Shown here: piece after piece, positions 1 through 7,615 of the stretch
How the letters are laid out: each line of letters starts with the position of its first letter
How positions within the stretch are numbered: position 1 is the stretch's first letter
Virus record (IMG/VR): IMGVR_UViG_3300028025_001707
Span: 1 to 56,485 of that record
From: a virus
Reading direction: 5' to 3' (one strand)
Length of the DNA: 56,485 bases
Program-made: the position numbers and the translations under genes
Notes under the pieces: generated by a model
What the model was told of the DNA's origin: nothing
Databases searched by the model: none
The model's input: the letters and a program-made list of their open reading frames with translations, nothing else

Positions 1-2
1 AT

Positions 3-59
3 CAATACACGAAAGAGTACTGGCTAAAGGTAAGAGGTGAAATCTGTAATATAAGTTAA
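3..59 (+). CDS. 3' end of a truncated gene (partial)
   Basis: An open frame runs from the window edge to a TAA at 57-59 and encodes a tail ending in KVRGEICNIS. The other two frames close within 40 bases. The stop sits one base before the ATG of the next gene, the tight spacing used throughout this operon, so this is probably the end of a gene cut by the window edge. If the molecule is circular, the frame continues back over the right-hand end without a convincing start codon. No function can be given. Confidence 0.4.
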   Translation, partial: QYTKEYWLKVRGEICNIS

Positions 60-60
60 T

Positions 61-444
61 ATGAATGAGATAATTAATGGAAACCATGAGATCTTCAAGA
101 CGAGAAGTCGCAAGGCAGAGGTAGTGAGACAGAGACAAGAGGTTTACTACCATGCGTTTCAGAAGTACCAGAGTGCTCCTAAGATACAGCAGTACTTGCT
201 TGACAACTATAACTTCTCAGTGAACCAGTCAACGATATACTACTCGTGGCGTAAGGTGATGACATCACTTGCGGAGCTTACACCTCAGCAGTTTGAGGCT
301 GAGAACGATATCTTCAACAAGTACGAGCTTGCTGAGAGGTACGCAGCATATCAGCTGAGTCTTCACTCAGATGGCTACATGCGTGGTGACATCAGGCACA
401 AGATTCAGAAACTAACAGCAGGTTACGATGAAGGCATGGAGTGA
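61..444 (+). CDS. Hypothetical protein with HTH-like segment
   Basis: This 127-aa protein is basic at its N-terminus and mixed-charge elsewhere. Residues about 30-65 (KYQSAPKIQQYLLDNYNF, then SVNQSTIYYSWRKVM) look like a helix-turn-helix of the kind found in small phage regulators. That is inference from pattern only. It is the first complete gene of the early operon and overlaps the next gene by 17 bases, so the two are probably translationally coupled. No recognisable promoter lies in the 60 bases upstream. A regulator or replication accessory role fits the position, but the family is not recognised. Confidence 0.7.
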   Translation: MNEIINGNHEIFKTRSRKAEVVRQRQEVYYHAFQKYQSAPKIQQYLLDNYNFSVNQSTIYYSWRKVMTSLAELTPQQFEAENDIFNKYELAERYAAYQLSLHSDGYMRGDIRHKIQKLTAGYDEGME

Positions 445-820
445 ATTGAAGGAGAGGCCACACGTCTCGTTTGTTAAGACAGACAACAGTGAGTTCTATG
501 TAAACCACGGTGTGAAGATAGAACGGTTCAACGATGGAAGGATCGAGGTCAAGAACACAATGACCAACAGCGATCACTACGAGGATGTGCCCTGGGAAAT
601 CCTACAGATATTCAAGGAAGTAGGGTTCGATCACGGTGCATTCGCAGTGTGTTCGTATGTACACAAGAACAGAGCTGACAAGGTTATGTACAACATAGAG
701 CTTGCTCTAAGAGATGACAGGACTGAGCTTGCGGCTAGGTTAAATGATACGTACTTAAAAGTTTTCAACAAACATTTAGATTATGAGGAAAGGATAAGCA
801 AATTATCCTCATCTTTGTAG
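428..820 (+). CDS. Hypothetical protein
   Basis: This 130-aa soluble protein has no signal peptide or membrane segment. The N-terminal half is beta-rich by eye (VSFVKTDNSEFYVNHGVKIE), and the C-terminal half is helical and charged. It overlaps the gene before it by 17 bases and is followed by a 51-base gap. I do not recognise the family. Its place beside an exonuclease and an SSB-like gene suggests a DNA-metabolism accessory role, but nothing in the sequence proves this. Confidence 0.75.
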   Translation: MKAWSELKERPHVSFVKTDNSEFYVNHGVKIERFNDGRIEVKNTMTNSDHYEDVPWEILQIFKEVGFDHGAFAVCSYVHKNRADKVMYNIELALRDDRTELAARLNDTYLKVFNKHLDYEERISKLSSSL

Positions 821-828
821 CCCCTAAT

Positions 829-849
829 TAGTGATGGGTTAATTCACTA
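829..849. repeat. Short inverted repeat between early genes
   Basis: TAGTGA at 829-834 is followed nine bases later by its reverse complement TCACTA at 844-849. It lies in the 51-base gap before the 168-aa gene. There is no T-run after it, so it is not a standard terminator. It could be a protein-binding site or chance. Confidence 0.25.
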
Positions 850-871
850 CTCAACTCAAATCAATTTAATT

Positions 872-1378
872 ATGCACTGGAGACAGAATTTTAAAGACAG
901 TGACAAGTACCTAGGCGCAGTAGACCTATGGGACGACAAGAAGAAAGGCTACGCACAGCTCGTAGTAACCATCGACAAGTTCTTTGTTGATGAGATGGTA
1001 GGATCAATGGGTAAGGAACGTAAGGTGTTCTGTAAGCTCAAGGAGTTCACAAAGCCAATGGTTGTTAACGTTACTAACTTCAAGCGATTACAGAAGTTGT
1101 TCGAGACAGTCGAGCAGGACGTGTACCTAGGTAAGCCAATCGCACTAGGAGTGGAGAAGGTTTCATCACCTGAAGGTAAGGTTGACGCACTACGTTTCAG
1201 TAGCAGACCTCCGCAGGTAGCACAGAAGGAGGCTAAGCCTGGGATATCTGACGATGACTTCCCGAAGGCGATTGCATCGGTACAGAAAGGATCAACGACT
1301 ATCGAGAAGCTTATGGCGAGTCGTACACTTACACCTAACCAGATTAAACTGTTGAAGGATGCGATTGAGAACGTATAA
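872..1378 (+). CDS. Conserved-looking early phage protein, unknown function
   Basis: This 168-aa protein starts MHWRQNF and contains a Gly-Ala-Val-Asp segment near residue 15-18. The N-terminal 100 residues look like a compact alpha/beta domain. A linker rich in Pro, Lys and Asp (about 110-130) leads to a helical C-terminus with TLTPNQIKLLKDAI. Its end overlaps the exonuclease gene by 20 bases, and the SSB-like gene follows, so it may belong to a recombination or replication set. No catalytic motif is visible. A recombination mediator is a possibility, but this is inference from context only. Confidence 0.75.
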   Translation: MHWRQNFKDSDKYLGAVDLWDDKKKGYAQLVVTIDKFFVDEMVGSMGKERKVFCKLKEFTKPMVVNVTNFKRLQKLFETVEQDVYLGKPIALGVEKVSSPEGKVDALRFSSRPPQVAQKEAKPGISDDDFPKAIASVQKGSTTIEKLMASRTLTPNQIKLLKDAIENV

Positions 1379-2126
1379 CATCGCACCACTTTTCTTAGGC
1401 ACGGATGGCCTAACAGAGGTACAGAGCAATAAGCTGGATGAGTTACTCAACAAGATCAAGATTACTGAGAAGCAGGCAGAGGAGAGAGATAAGCTGATCG
1501 CTAAACGTGACGCAGATGTAGATCTTCCAGTAGGTGCGAAGAGTCTTATTGAGTCTTATGTTGACAGTGAGGTATACGATTACAAGGATACGTTTGATAG
1601 CAAGGAAGTAGCGAAGGGTAGAGATGTTGAGGACCAAGCTATAGAGCTGTACAACCGTGTGTTCTTCACTGATCATAAGAAGATGACAGAGTTTGATGAG
1701 TACTACGAGCTGTCGCACAACAGTGTTGTTGGTCACCCAGATGTAGTTGACAAGGAGAACCTAATGGTTAAGGACGCGAAGAGTTCGTGGTCTAAGAAGA
1801 CCTTTCCTAAGACTCCTGAGAAGGCTGACAACAGTACGTACACATGGCAGGTCAAGACTTACCTGTACATGCTACGTGGTATGACTGGTATGGACTGGCG
1901 TAAAGGTGAGGTGTTCCATTCACTTGTAACTACTCCAGAGGAGTTGGTTCCAGAGTACGAGCACGACAGCTTACACTTCGCTGATAACCTAGCCGACAAC
2001 CTACGTGTGACTGTGTGTCCTGTGTACCTGTCAGATGATGACATCGTTCACATGGAGAGAAGAATTAAGGCGGCACAGAAGTATGCCGCAGAGTATAAGG
2101 ATTATTTATTAAACAAAAACAAATGA
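1359..2126 (+). CDS. PD-(D/E)XK exonuclease (RecB/YqaJ-like)
   Basis: This 255-aa protein is a probable phage exonuclease that resects DNA ends for recombination or replication. The PD-(D/E)XK signature is visible: HPDVV gives the first Asp at 128, KDAKSS gives Asp139-x-Lys141, and WQVKTYLYML supplies the helix with Gln164 and Tyr that is typical of RecB/YqaJ-type nucleases. An upstream acidic stretch around residues 75-95 may supply the helix-alpha Glu. The ATG at 1359 overlaps the previous gene by 20 bases, and the stop overlaps the SSB-like gene by 4 bases. The pairing with an SSB-like protein supports a single-strand annealing or replication-repair role. Cas4-like nucleases share this fold, but no cysteine cluster is present. 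Confidence 0.8.
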   Translation: MRLRTYNIAPLFLGTDGLTEVQSNKLDELLNKIKITEKQAEERDKLIAKRDADVDLPVGAKSLIESYVDSEVYDYKDTFDSKEVAKGRDVEDQAIELYNRVFFTDHKKMTEFDEYYELSHNSVVGHPDVVDKENLMVKDAKSSWSKKTFPKTPEKADNSTYTWQVKTYLYMLRGMTGMDWRKGEVFHSLVTTPEELVPEYEHDSLHFADNLADNLRVTVCPVYLSDDDIVHMERRIKAAQKYAAEYKDYLLNKNK

Positions 2127-2518
2127 CAAATCAATTTCAGATGACTGGTGTCATCAAGTTTATCGGAGATACTGCACAGGTATCTGAGAAGTTCAAGAAG
2201 CGTGAATTCGTTGTAACAGAGCTAAGTGACAAGGACTCGAAGTATGATCAGCACATAGCGTTCCAACTTACTCAGGACAAGTGCGACTTGATTAACTCAT
2301 TCGGAACGGGGCAGTCAGTTACCGTATCGTTCAATTTAAGAGGACGTGAGTGGGTTTCGCCACAAGGAGAGACTAAGTACTTTAACACATTGGAAGCATG
2401 GCGTGTAGAGGCAGATGTGATAAGCTCTCCTCAAGACTTAGGTACTTACGTACTTACTTCTGCACCTATTGAACCAGCTACATCCGCGCCAATAGATGAC
2501 GAGGATCTTCCTTTCTAA
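2123..2518 (+). CDS. SSB-like protein, DUF3127 type
   Basis: This 131-aa protein matches the DUF3127 type known mostly from Bacteroidota and their phages. It has an OB-like beta region beginning MTGVIKFIGDT, a KREFVVTE strand and a GREW segment near residue 73-76. The C-terminus is DDEDLPF, the acidic phenylalanine-ending tip that ordinary SSB proteins use to recruit replication partners. The likely role is binding single-stranded DNA for the nearby exonuclease and primase-helicase. It overlaps the exonuclease gene by 4 bases and is followed at once by a terminator, so it closes the first transcription block. Confidence 0.8.
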   Translation: MTNQFQMTGVIKFIGDTAQVSEKFKKREFVVTELSDKDSKYDQHIAFQLTQDKCDLINSFGTGQSVTVSFNLRGREWVSPQGETKYFNTLEAWRVEADVISSPQDLGTYVLTSAPIEPATSAPIDDEDLPF

Positions 2519-2540
2519 TTAGGTAACCATAAACGTAGAG

Positions 2541-2569
2541 CCCACAGATGTAATGTCTGTGGGTTTTTT
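2541..2569 (+). terminator. Rho-independent terminator after SSB-like gene
   Basis: An 8-bp stem CCCACAGA/TCTGTGGG (2541-2548 and 2556-2563) has a 7-base loop and is followed by six T. It lies 22 bases after the SSB-like stop and 20 bases before the primase-helicase ATG. No promoter box is visible between it and the next gene, so some read-through is likely. Confidence 0.9.
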
Positions 2570-2589
2570 AACCAATTAATTTTAATCTC

Positions 2590-4977
2590 ATGATAACTCT
2601 ATTCAGGAACATATCTGAAACTGATAAACCTTACTACATATCTGTTGACAAGGCTCTTGATCGTATACGCACTGGTAAGTCAAAGGAGTTGTGTGAGCAG
2701 ATCAGGATGTACCCTGGGTCTGACAGTAAGCATAAGCGTAACGAGATCAAGAAGCATCTACCTGCAATATGTTTTAGTGGTAAGTTCACCAAGCGATCAA
2801 AGGCAGGAATAGTAGAGCACAGTGGGTTCATATGCATAGACTTCGATGGATTCATAGATGAGTGGTCAATGATAGACTACCGTGACTTCTTAGTGAAGGA
2901 CAAGTACTCTTACGCTGTGTTTACTTCTCCTAGTGGTGATGGACTGAAGGTGATTGTGAAGATACCAAAGGACATCGAAAGCCATCAGAATTACTTTTTA
3001 TCCCTAAAAAAATACTACAACGTCCCTGAGTTTGACAACAGCACTAAGGATATTAGCCGTGTATGCTACGAGTCATACGATCCAGAGCTATTTGTTAACG
3101 CAGATAGCGAGGAATTTAACCAAATAACTACCGAAGAACATACAGTATTTGACACCAAGACCTCACGTAACACCATTAAGCTAGACAACACCAACGAGAT
3201 AGTCAGAAGGCTACTTATATGGTGGGATCGTGACTTCGGAATGGTGCAAGGCCAGAAGAACAACAACTTGTTTATCCTAGCCTCAGCACTGAACGACTTT
3301 GGTATACCTGAGTCAGAGGCACAGACTGTTTTACTGAGCTACGATGAGGGAGACAAGGATCGTGAGATAATGAACATCGTTAGGTCTGCATACAAGAATA
3401 CAGCTGCTCATGGGAGCAAGTTCTATGAGGACAACGAGAAGGTTGACAGTATTAAGACCTTAGCAAAGAAAGGTACACCAGTTAGTGAACTTGTGAGTAT
3501 AAATAAGAACATAGCGTCTGATGTAGTTGAGGCTATAGCCTCAGATATTGAGACAGATAATCCCACAGTATTCTGGACAAAGAGCAGTAAGGGTGCTATA
3601 ACGCATATTAATCACCTGTACAAGGAATACCTTGAGTACCTTGGGTACGGTAAGTACTTTGTTGAGGGTGGAAGTGTGTTCGTATTTGTGAAGGTCCGCA
3701 ACAATATTGTTTCTGATGCAAACGATACGATGATCAAGGATCACGTAATTAATGACTACCTGTACAACCTTGAGGACAAGAGTATATACAACTACTTTGC
3801 TGACAAGAGTAAGCTGTTCAAGGAAGATCACCTATCGTTCTTAAACACTATTCACCCTAACATTATGAAGGATGACAAGGACGTATCGTATTTGTACTAC
3901 CGTAACTGTGTTGTGAAGGTGACAGCTGATAAGATTGAGACCATAGACTACTCAGATATTGATGGGTACATATGGCAGAACCAGATGATCAACAGAGACT
4001 ACGTACAGTGCGAGTACAAGGACAGCATCTACCGTAAGTTTGTACATAACATTGGAGGTCAAGAGTCTGATCGAATCAACAGCATTGAGTCAACAGCAGG
4101 ATACCTGATGCACAGCTACAAGCCACCGTCGTTCTCGCCTGCTGTAATTATTAATGACGAGGTGATATCTGACAATCCATCTGGAGGTACTGGTAAGGGA
4201 TTGTATGTTCAAGGGATCAGCCACATGAAGCGCATGGTTATCATTGATGGTAAGGCGTTCTCTTTCACTAAGTCGTTCCCATACCAGCGTGTATCTGCTG
4301 ATACTCAGCTACTTGTGTTCGATGACGTGAACAAAAACTTTGACTTCGAGAGACTATTCTCAGTTATTACTGAGGGTATAACACTTGAGAAGAAGAACAA
4401 GGACGAGATCCATATACCGTTCGAGCGATCACCGAAGATAGTGATCACGACTAACTATGCGATCAAGGGTGACGGTAACTCATTCGAGCGTCGTAAGTGG
4501 GAGCTAGAGTTCGCACAGTACTACAGCAAGGACTTTACGCCTGAGACAGAGTTCGGTCATCAGCTCTTCACTGAGTGGAGTAAAGAGGAGTGGGCTAAGT
4601 TTGACAACTACATGATTTCCAACCTACAGATGTACCTTAAGAAGGGACTACGTAAGGCCAAGTTCAAGAACCTACGTGAACGTAAGTTCATTGCTCAGAC
4701 TGACTACAACTTCTACGACTGGTGTGCTGACAAGGACAACATGCTGACTAAGAGTCATGCAGAGAATCCTGGGAATGCGCTGTACTACAGCTTCGTAGAG
4801 CAGAACCCTGACTACGGTCCACGAGGTAAGTTAGCTATTCCGCTGACTAAGTTCTACAAGTGGTTGGATCTATGGGGAGACTTTAAGTACAACTGTAAGC
4901 CTCACTCGTACAGATCAGCAGCAGGTAAGATGATTAGGTTTGATGTAAAGTATGACGAACAAGTTAATATGTTTTAG
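2590..4977 (+). CDS. Primase-helicase: BT4734/VirE-N domain plus SF3-like helicase
   Basis: This 795-aa protein is the probable replication initiator. Residues about 1-180 match the BT4734-like (VirE N-terminal) domain, related to archaeo-eukaryotic primases. FICIDFDG gives the metal-binding Asp84-x-Asp86, followed by SPSGDGLKV and a TKDISRVCY segment. A linker of about 200 residues leads to a C-terminal SF3-type ATPase with Walker A GGTGKG at 532-537, Walker B LLVFDDV with Asp578-Asp579, and a TTNYAIKGDGNSFERRKW sensor/arginine segment. The expected activity is primer synthesis and DNA unwinding at the fork. No DNA polymerase follows, so host polymerase is probably used. The next gene starts two bases after the stop. 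Confidence 0.88.
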   Translation: MITLFRNISETDKPYYISVDKALDRIRTGKSKELCEQIRMYPGSDSKHKRNEIKKHLPAICFSGKFTKRSKAGIVEHSGFICIDFDGFIDEWSMIDYRDFLVKDKYSYAVFTSPSGDGLKVIVKIPKDIESHQNYFLSLKKYYNVPEFDNSTKDISRVCYESYDPELFVNADSEEFNQITTEEHTVFDTKTSRNTIKLDNTNEIVRRLLIWWDRDFGMVQGQKNNNLFILASALNDFGIPESEAQTVLLSYDEGDKDREIMNIVRSAYKNTAAHGSKFYEDNEKVDSIKTLAKKGTPVSELVSINKNIASDVVEAIASDIETDNPTVFWTKSSKGAITHINHLYKEYLEYLGYGKYFVEGGSVFVFVKVRNNIVSDANDTMIKDHVINDYLYNLEDKSIYNYFADKSKLFKEDHLSFLNTIHPNIMKDDKDVSYLYYRNCVVKVTADKIETIDYSDIDGYIWQNQMINRDYVQCEYKDSIYRKFVHNIGGQESDRINSIESTAGYLMHSYKPPSFSPAVIINDEVISDNPSGGTGKGLYVQGISHMKRMVIIDGKAFSFTKSFPYQRVSADTQLLVFDDVNKNFDFERLFSVITEGITLEKKNKDEIHIPFERSPKIVITTNYAIKGDGNSFERRKWELEFAQYYSKDFTPETEFGHQLFTEWSKEEWAKFDNYMISNLQMYLKKGLRKAKFKNLRERKFIAQTDYNFYDWCADKDNMLTKSHAENPGNALYYSFVEQNPDYGPRGKLAIPLTKFYKWLDLWGDFKYNCKPHSYRSAAGKMIRFDVKYDEQVNMF

Positions 4978-4979
4978 AT

Positions 4980-6224
4980 ATGAAAGAATTACGCGAATAC
5001 CAATCATCTGGAGCACAGAAAGGTCTAGGGATATTAAATATGTACAAGATTCTGTACATGGCTTGGGGAGTGAGAACTGGAAAGTCAGCTACTTCTATGG
5101 AGGTAGCTAGGCTTTTCGGTGCGAAGAATGTTCTGTTCTTGACTAAGAAGAAGGCTATATCATCCATCCAGTCTGACTACAACGACTTTGGTTTTAACAA
5201 TTATTATGATATAACAATACTTAACAATGAGTCATTGCACAAGCTAGAGAACCCTAGTCAGTACGACTTAGTGATCATGGATGAGTCACATAGGCACGGA
5301 TCGTTCCCTAAGCCGTCGGCAGGAGCGAAGCTATTCAGGCAGCTATTCAGCAGTAAACCTATGATCTTTCTATCTGGAACTCCGTTCCCTGAGTCATTCT
5401 CTCAGGCCTACCATCAGCTGTGGGTGTCAGACTACTCGCCTTGGCGCAGGTACTCAACGTTCTACAAGTGGGCCAATGACTACGCCATAGCTTCACAGAA
5501 GAGGATCGGTGCGTTCATGTACAACGACTACTCTAAAGGTATAGAGGACAAGATAATGGCAGACCTATCGCATCTGATGATCACATACACACAGCAACAA
5601 GCAGGATTCTCATCCACCATTGATGAAGAGATCGTACATGTGAAGATGAAGCCTCAGACGTATGCTATTATAAATCAGCTGTTCTCAGACAGAGTTGTAG
5701 AAGGTAAGGAAGAGGTGATACTCGCTGACACAGCAGCTAAGCTTATGCAGAAGGTACACCAGCTATGCGGAGGAACGATTAAGTTTGAGTCAGGAGTGTC
5801 GATGGTTCTTGATACCACTAAGGCAGAGTACATCAGAGATAGGTTTAGTTCTGATAAGATAGGTATATTCTATGTGTTCAAGGAGGAGCTCGTCGCTCTT
5901 AAGTCTATATTCTTAGACGACTTAACTACAGATATTGATGAGTTCAATACAGGTAAGTTTAAGGCTATCGCCTTACAAACGGTTTCTGGGCGTGAGGGTA
6001 TATCCTTAAAAAATGCAGACTACCTAGTGTTCTACAACATCATGCACAGTGCTGTGAGCTACTGGCAGGCGAGGGATCGTATGACTACCATTGATAGACT
6101 TAACAACAAGGTGTTCTGGATCTTCTCAGAGAATGGTATAGAGGACAAGATATACAAGGTCGTTAAGTCCAAGAAGAAGTACACACTGAACATATTTAAA
6201 AAAGACTACAAGGTTTGTGATTAA
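4980..6224 (+). CDS. SF2 DNA helicase (SNF2/DEAD-like)
   Basis: This 414-aa protein is a compact phage SF2 helicase. Visible motifs are a Q-like N-terminus (LREYQ), motif I GVRTGKS at 30-36, motif II DESH at 101-104, motif III SGTPFP at about 132-137, and a C-terminal motif V/VI region (TVSGREGISLKNADYLVF and YWQARDRM). It probably remodels DNA or displaces proteins at replication forks or recombination intermediates. It begins two bases after the primase-helicase and shares its transcript. The VRR-NUC nuclease follows, an association common in phages, where the two may act together on branched DNA. Confidence 0.88.
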   Translation: MKELREYQSSGAQKGLGILNMYKILYMAWGVRTGKSATSMEVARLFGAKNVLFLTKKKAISSIQSDYNDFGFNNYYDITILNNESLHKLENPSQYDLVIMDESHRHGSFPKPSAGAKLFRQLFSSKPMIFLSGTPFPESFSQAYHQLWVSDYSPWRRYSTFYKWANDYAIASQKRIGAFMYNDYSKGIEDKIMADLSHLMITYTQQQAGFSSTIDEEIVHVKMKPQTYAIINQLFSDRVVEGKEEVILADTAAKLMQKVHQLCGGTIKFESGVSMVLDTTKAEYIRDRFSSDKIGIFYVFKEELVALKSIFLDDLTTDIDEFNTGKFKAIALQTVSGREGISLKNADYLVFYNIMHSAVSYWQARDRMTTIDRLNNKVFWIFSENGIEDKIYKVVKSKKKYTLNIFKKDYKVCD

Positions 6225-6245
6225 CTTATTATTGGTGTACATTTG
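6214..6245 (+). promoter_or_regulatory. Bacteroidota-type promoter before VRR-NUC gene
   Basis: TTTG at 6214-6217, 20 bases, then TACATTTG at 6238-6245 fits the Bacteroidota consensus TTTG / about 19 / TAnnTTTG. Only five bases separate the box from the ATG at 6251, so the transcript should be leaderless or nearly so. The -33 element overlaps the last codons of the helicase gene. Confidence 0.75.
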
Positions 6246-6250
6246 CTCAA

Positions 6251-6508
6251 ATGCTTGAGTCAAAGATACAGTCCGCACTAATTAAAGACCTAGAGAGTAG
6301 AGGCTACTATGTCATAAAGCTATCAGTAACAAATAAGAACGGCATACCAGACATACTAGCCCTGCCTCCAGGGTGCAACGCTGAGTTCTACGAGGTAAAG
6401 CAGAAGGGCAAGCAACCAAAGCCAATACAAAAATTTAGGATGAATGAAATTAAGAAAGGAGGATTTGGAAAGGCGTTTGTCCATGATGGAACAACAAGAG
6501 AAGCGTAG
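6251..6508 (+). CDS. VRR-NUC domain nuclease
   Basis: This 85-aa protein consists almost entirely of a VRR-NUC domain, a PD-(D/E)XK-type nuclease that cuts branched or Holliday-like DNA. The catalytic signature is GIPD (Asp34) and FYEVKQ (Glu48-x-Lys50), preceded by an N-terminal helix beginning LESKIQSALIKDLESRGYY. Standalone phage VRR-NUC proteins are of this size. The gene has its own promoter with a 5-base spacing to the ATG and overlaps the next gene. The likely role is resolving replication or recombination intermediates with the SF2 helicase upstream. Confidence 0.88.
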   Translation: MLESKIQSALIKDLESRGYYVIKLSVTNKNGIPDILALPPGCNAEFYEVKQKGKQPKPIQKFRMNEIKKGGFGKAFVHDGTTREA

Positions 6509-6779
6509 CTATTTAGCTTACATGGATTTCAAGGATGGTATGTTGATAAGTGATATATGTAGGAAACATGCATGCCACGTTGACTCAATATACCCACACT
6601 TCAAGAAGTTCATGGCTGCTGAGACTACGAGGATAATACTAACTGTTAGCGGACATAAGTCAGAGCCATACTACAAGGAGGAGTCTGAGATGCTTGCCGA
6701 TAGGGTTTATAATTACGAAGATTTAAGTGATAAAGAAAGATGGTTCTATGAGTGCAGACAGCCACTACAACAACAGTAA
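6483..6779 (+). CDS. Small HTH-like protein
   Basis: This protein of about 98 aa contains the segment DGMLISDICRKHACHVDSIY, which reads as a helix-turn-helix. I chose the ATG at 6483 because it overlaps the VRR-NUC gene by only 26 bases. A longer form from 6444 is possible and has an AAGGAGG-like string inside it, but would overlap by 65 bases. A DNA-binding regulator or a replication adaptor would fit. The family is not recognised. Confidence 0.65.
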   Translation: MMEQQEKRSYLAYMDFKDGMLISDICRKHACHVDSIYPHFKKFMAAETTRIILTVSGHKSEPYYKEESEMLADRVYNYEDLSDKERWFYECRQPLQQQ

Positions 6780-6951
6780 CGGAAGCCTTTACAAGTTTGC
6801 TGAAGATCATGGGTTAAACGCCTACGAGTTTGATATATGCAAACGTATTGTAAGATGCCGTAAGAAAGGTCAGTTTATTGAAGACCTAGAGAAGACAAAG
6901 AGAGTAATTGATTTATATTTAAAAGAGCACAATGACAGAGGAAGGGATTAA
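6748..6951 (+). CDS. Small hypothetical protein
   Basis: This protein of about 67 aa starts MSADSHYNNSNGSLYKF and is basic in its centre (KRIVRCRKKGQF), followed by a helical Glu/Lys-rich end. The ATG at 6748 is preferred over a GTG at 6727 because it shortens the overlap with the previous gene to 32 bases. The basic centre could contact nucleic acid, but no family is recognised. Confidence 0.6.
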   Translation: MSADSHYNNSNGSLYKFAEDHGLNAYEFDICKRIVRCRKKGQFIEDLEKTKRVIDLYLKEHNDRGRD

Positions 6952-7243
6952 GCTAACAATGATAACAGCAGTTGGACCAGTGCTAGCTGACTTTATCGAT
7001 GACCTTATTGAAGAAGGTCTATTCAAGAACCACATCAAGTATAAGTTTCAGAATACTGCGGCACAGATCCGTAGCATTGATGAGTACTTCATGAAGGACG
7101 CAACGATTGAGGAGGGAGAGCAGCAGATCGCTCTACAGAGATTTTTCAGACAATGGGTAAAGCACATACATGAGCAAAGCACTGTACATAACGGACATAG
7201 TGATAACAGCGAGGAGGAAGAGGGAAGTACTGAAAATACATAA
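6932..7243 (+). CDS. Small hypothetical early protein
   Basis: This 103-aa soluble protein has a helical body and a very acidic C-terminus (SEEEEG). It overlaps the gene before it by 20 bases, and the next gene starts inside its 3' part. No motif is recognised. The acidic tail is reminiscent of proteins that mimic DNA or bind basic partners, but that is speculation. Confidence 0.65.
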   Translation: MTEEGIKLTMITAVGPVLADFIDDLIEEGLFKNHIKYKFQNTAAQIRSIDEYFMKDATIEEGEQQIALQRFFRQWVKHIHEQSTVHNGHSDNSEEEEGSTENT

Positions 7244-7415
7244 GATCCTTCACCCTGTGATCCTTACAGAGGATGGCCGCATACCACCAGAGGATCTAAA
7301 CCAACAACTACGCATGATGGTTAAGGATAGAGTGAAGAAGTTTGATGAGTGGACTTACTCTTACGAAGTGCTTCGATATGTCTTCAGTAGTAAGTTATAC
7401 GGAGATCGCTTGTAA
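7170..7415 (+). CDS. Small hypothetical protein overlapping its neighbour
   Basis: This 81-aa basic protein contains HKILHPVILTEDGRIPPEDL and a tyrosine-rich end. From the ATG at 7170 it overlaps the preceding gene by 74 bases, unusually long for this operon. A GTG at 7200 would cut the overlap to 44 bases and may be the true start. No function is recognised. Confidence 0.6.
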   Translation: MSKALYITDIVITARRKREVLKIHKILHPVILTEDGRIPPEDLNQQLRMMVKDRVKKFDEWTYSYEVLRYVFSSKLYGDRL

Positions 7416-7440
7416 ACTAAAAAATAAAGACATACATTTG
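7410..7440 (+). promoter_or_regulatory. Bacteroidota-type promoter, leaderless
   Basis: TTG at 7410-7412, 20 bases, then TACATTTG at 7433-7440. Only four bases separate the box from the ATG at 7445. The sequence TACATTTGC is identical to that before the VRR-NUC gene, so the two may be fired together. Confidence 0.75.
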
Positions 7441-7444
7441 CGAA

Positions 7445-7615
7445 ATGGATGTCAGACTAGTAACCTACGTTAACTCAGTTATGGACGAGTTCAACGAGCT
7501 CGGTTCAGACCTTTACGAGTCCATGATAGATATGGACAGAGAGGTAGTAAAAGACACAGCTATCAAGCTTAAGAAACTACTGAGCGACATACAACGATCC
7601 TACCATGAAGAATGA
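7445..7615 (+). CDS. 56-aa acidic helical protein
   Basis: This short gene has its own promoter and starts MDVRLVTYVNSVMDEF. The whole 56-aa product looks helical, with alternating acidic and hydrophobic residues, and ends DIQRSYHEE. It overlaps the metallophosphoesterase gene by 11 bases, so translation of the two is probably coupled. The promoter directly before it supports the ORF being real. No family is recognised. Confidence 0.65.
   Translation: MDVRLVTYVNSVMDEFNELGSDLYESMIDMDREVVKDTAIKLKKLLSDIQRSYHEE

Noticed and set aside
829-849. Inverted repeat as a terminator
   Set aside because: The stem is only six bases and no T-run follows, so it is listed only as a repeat.
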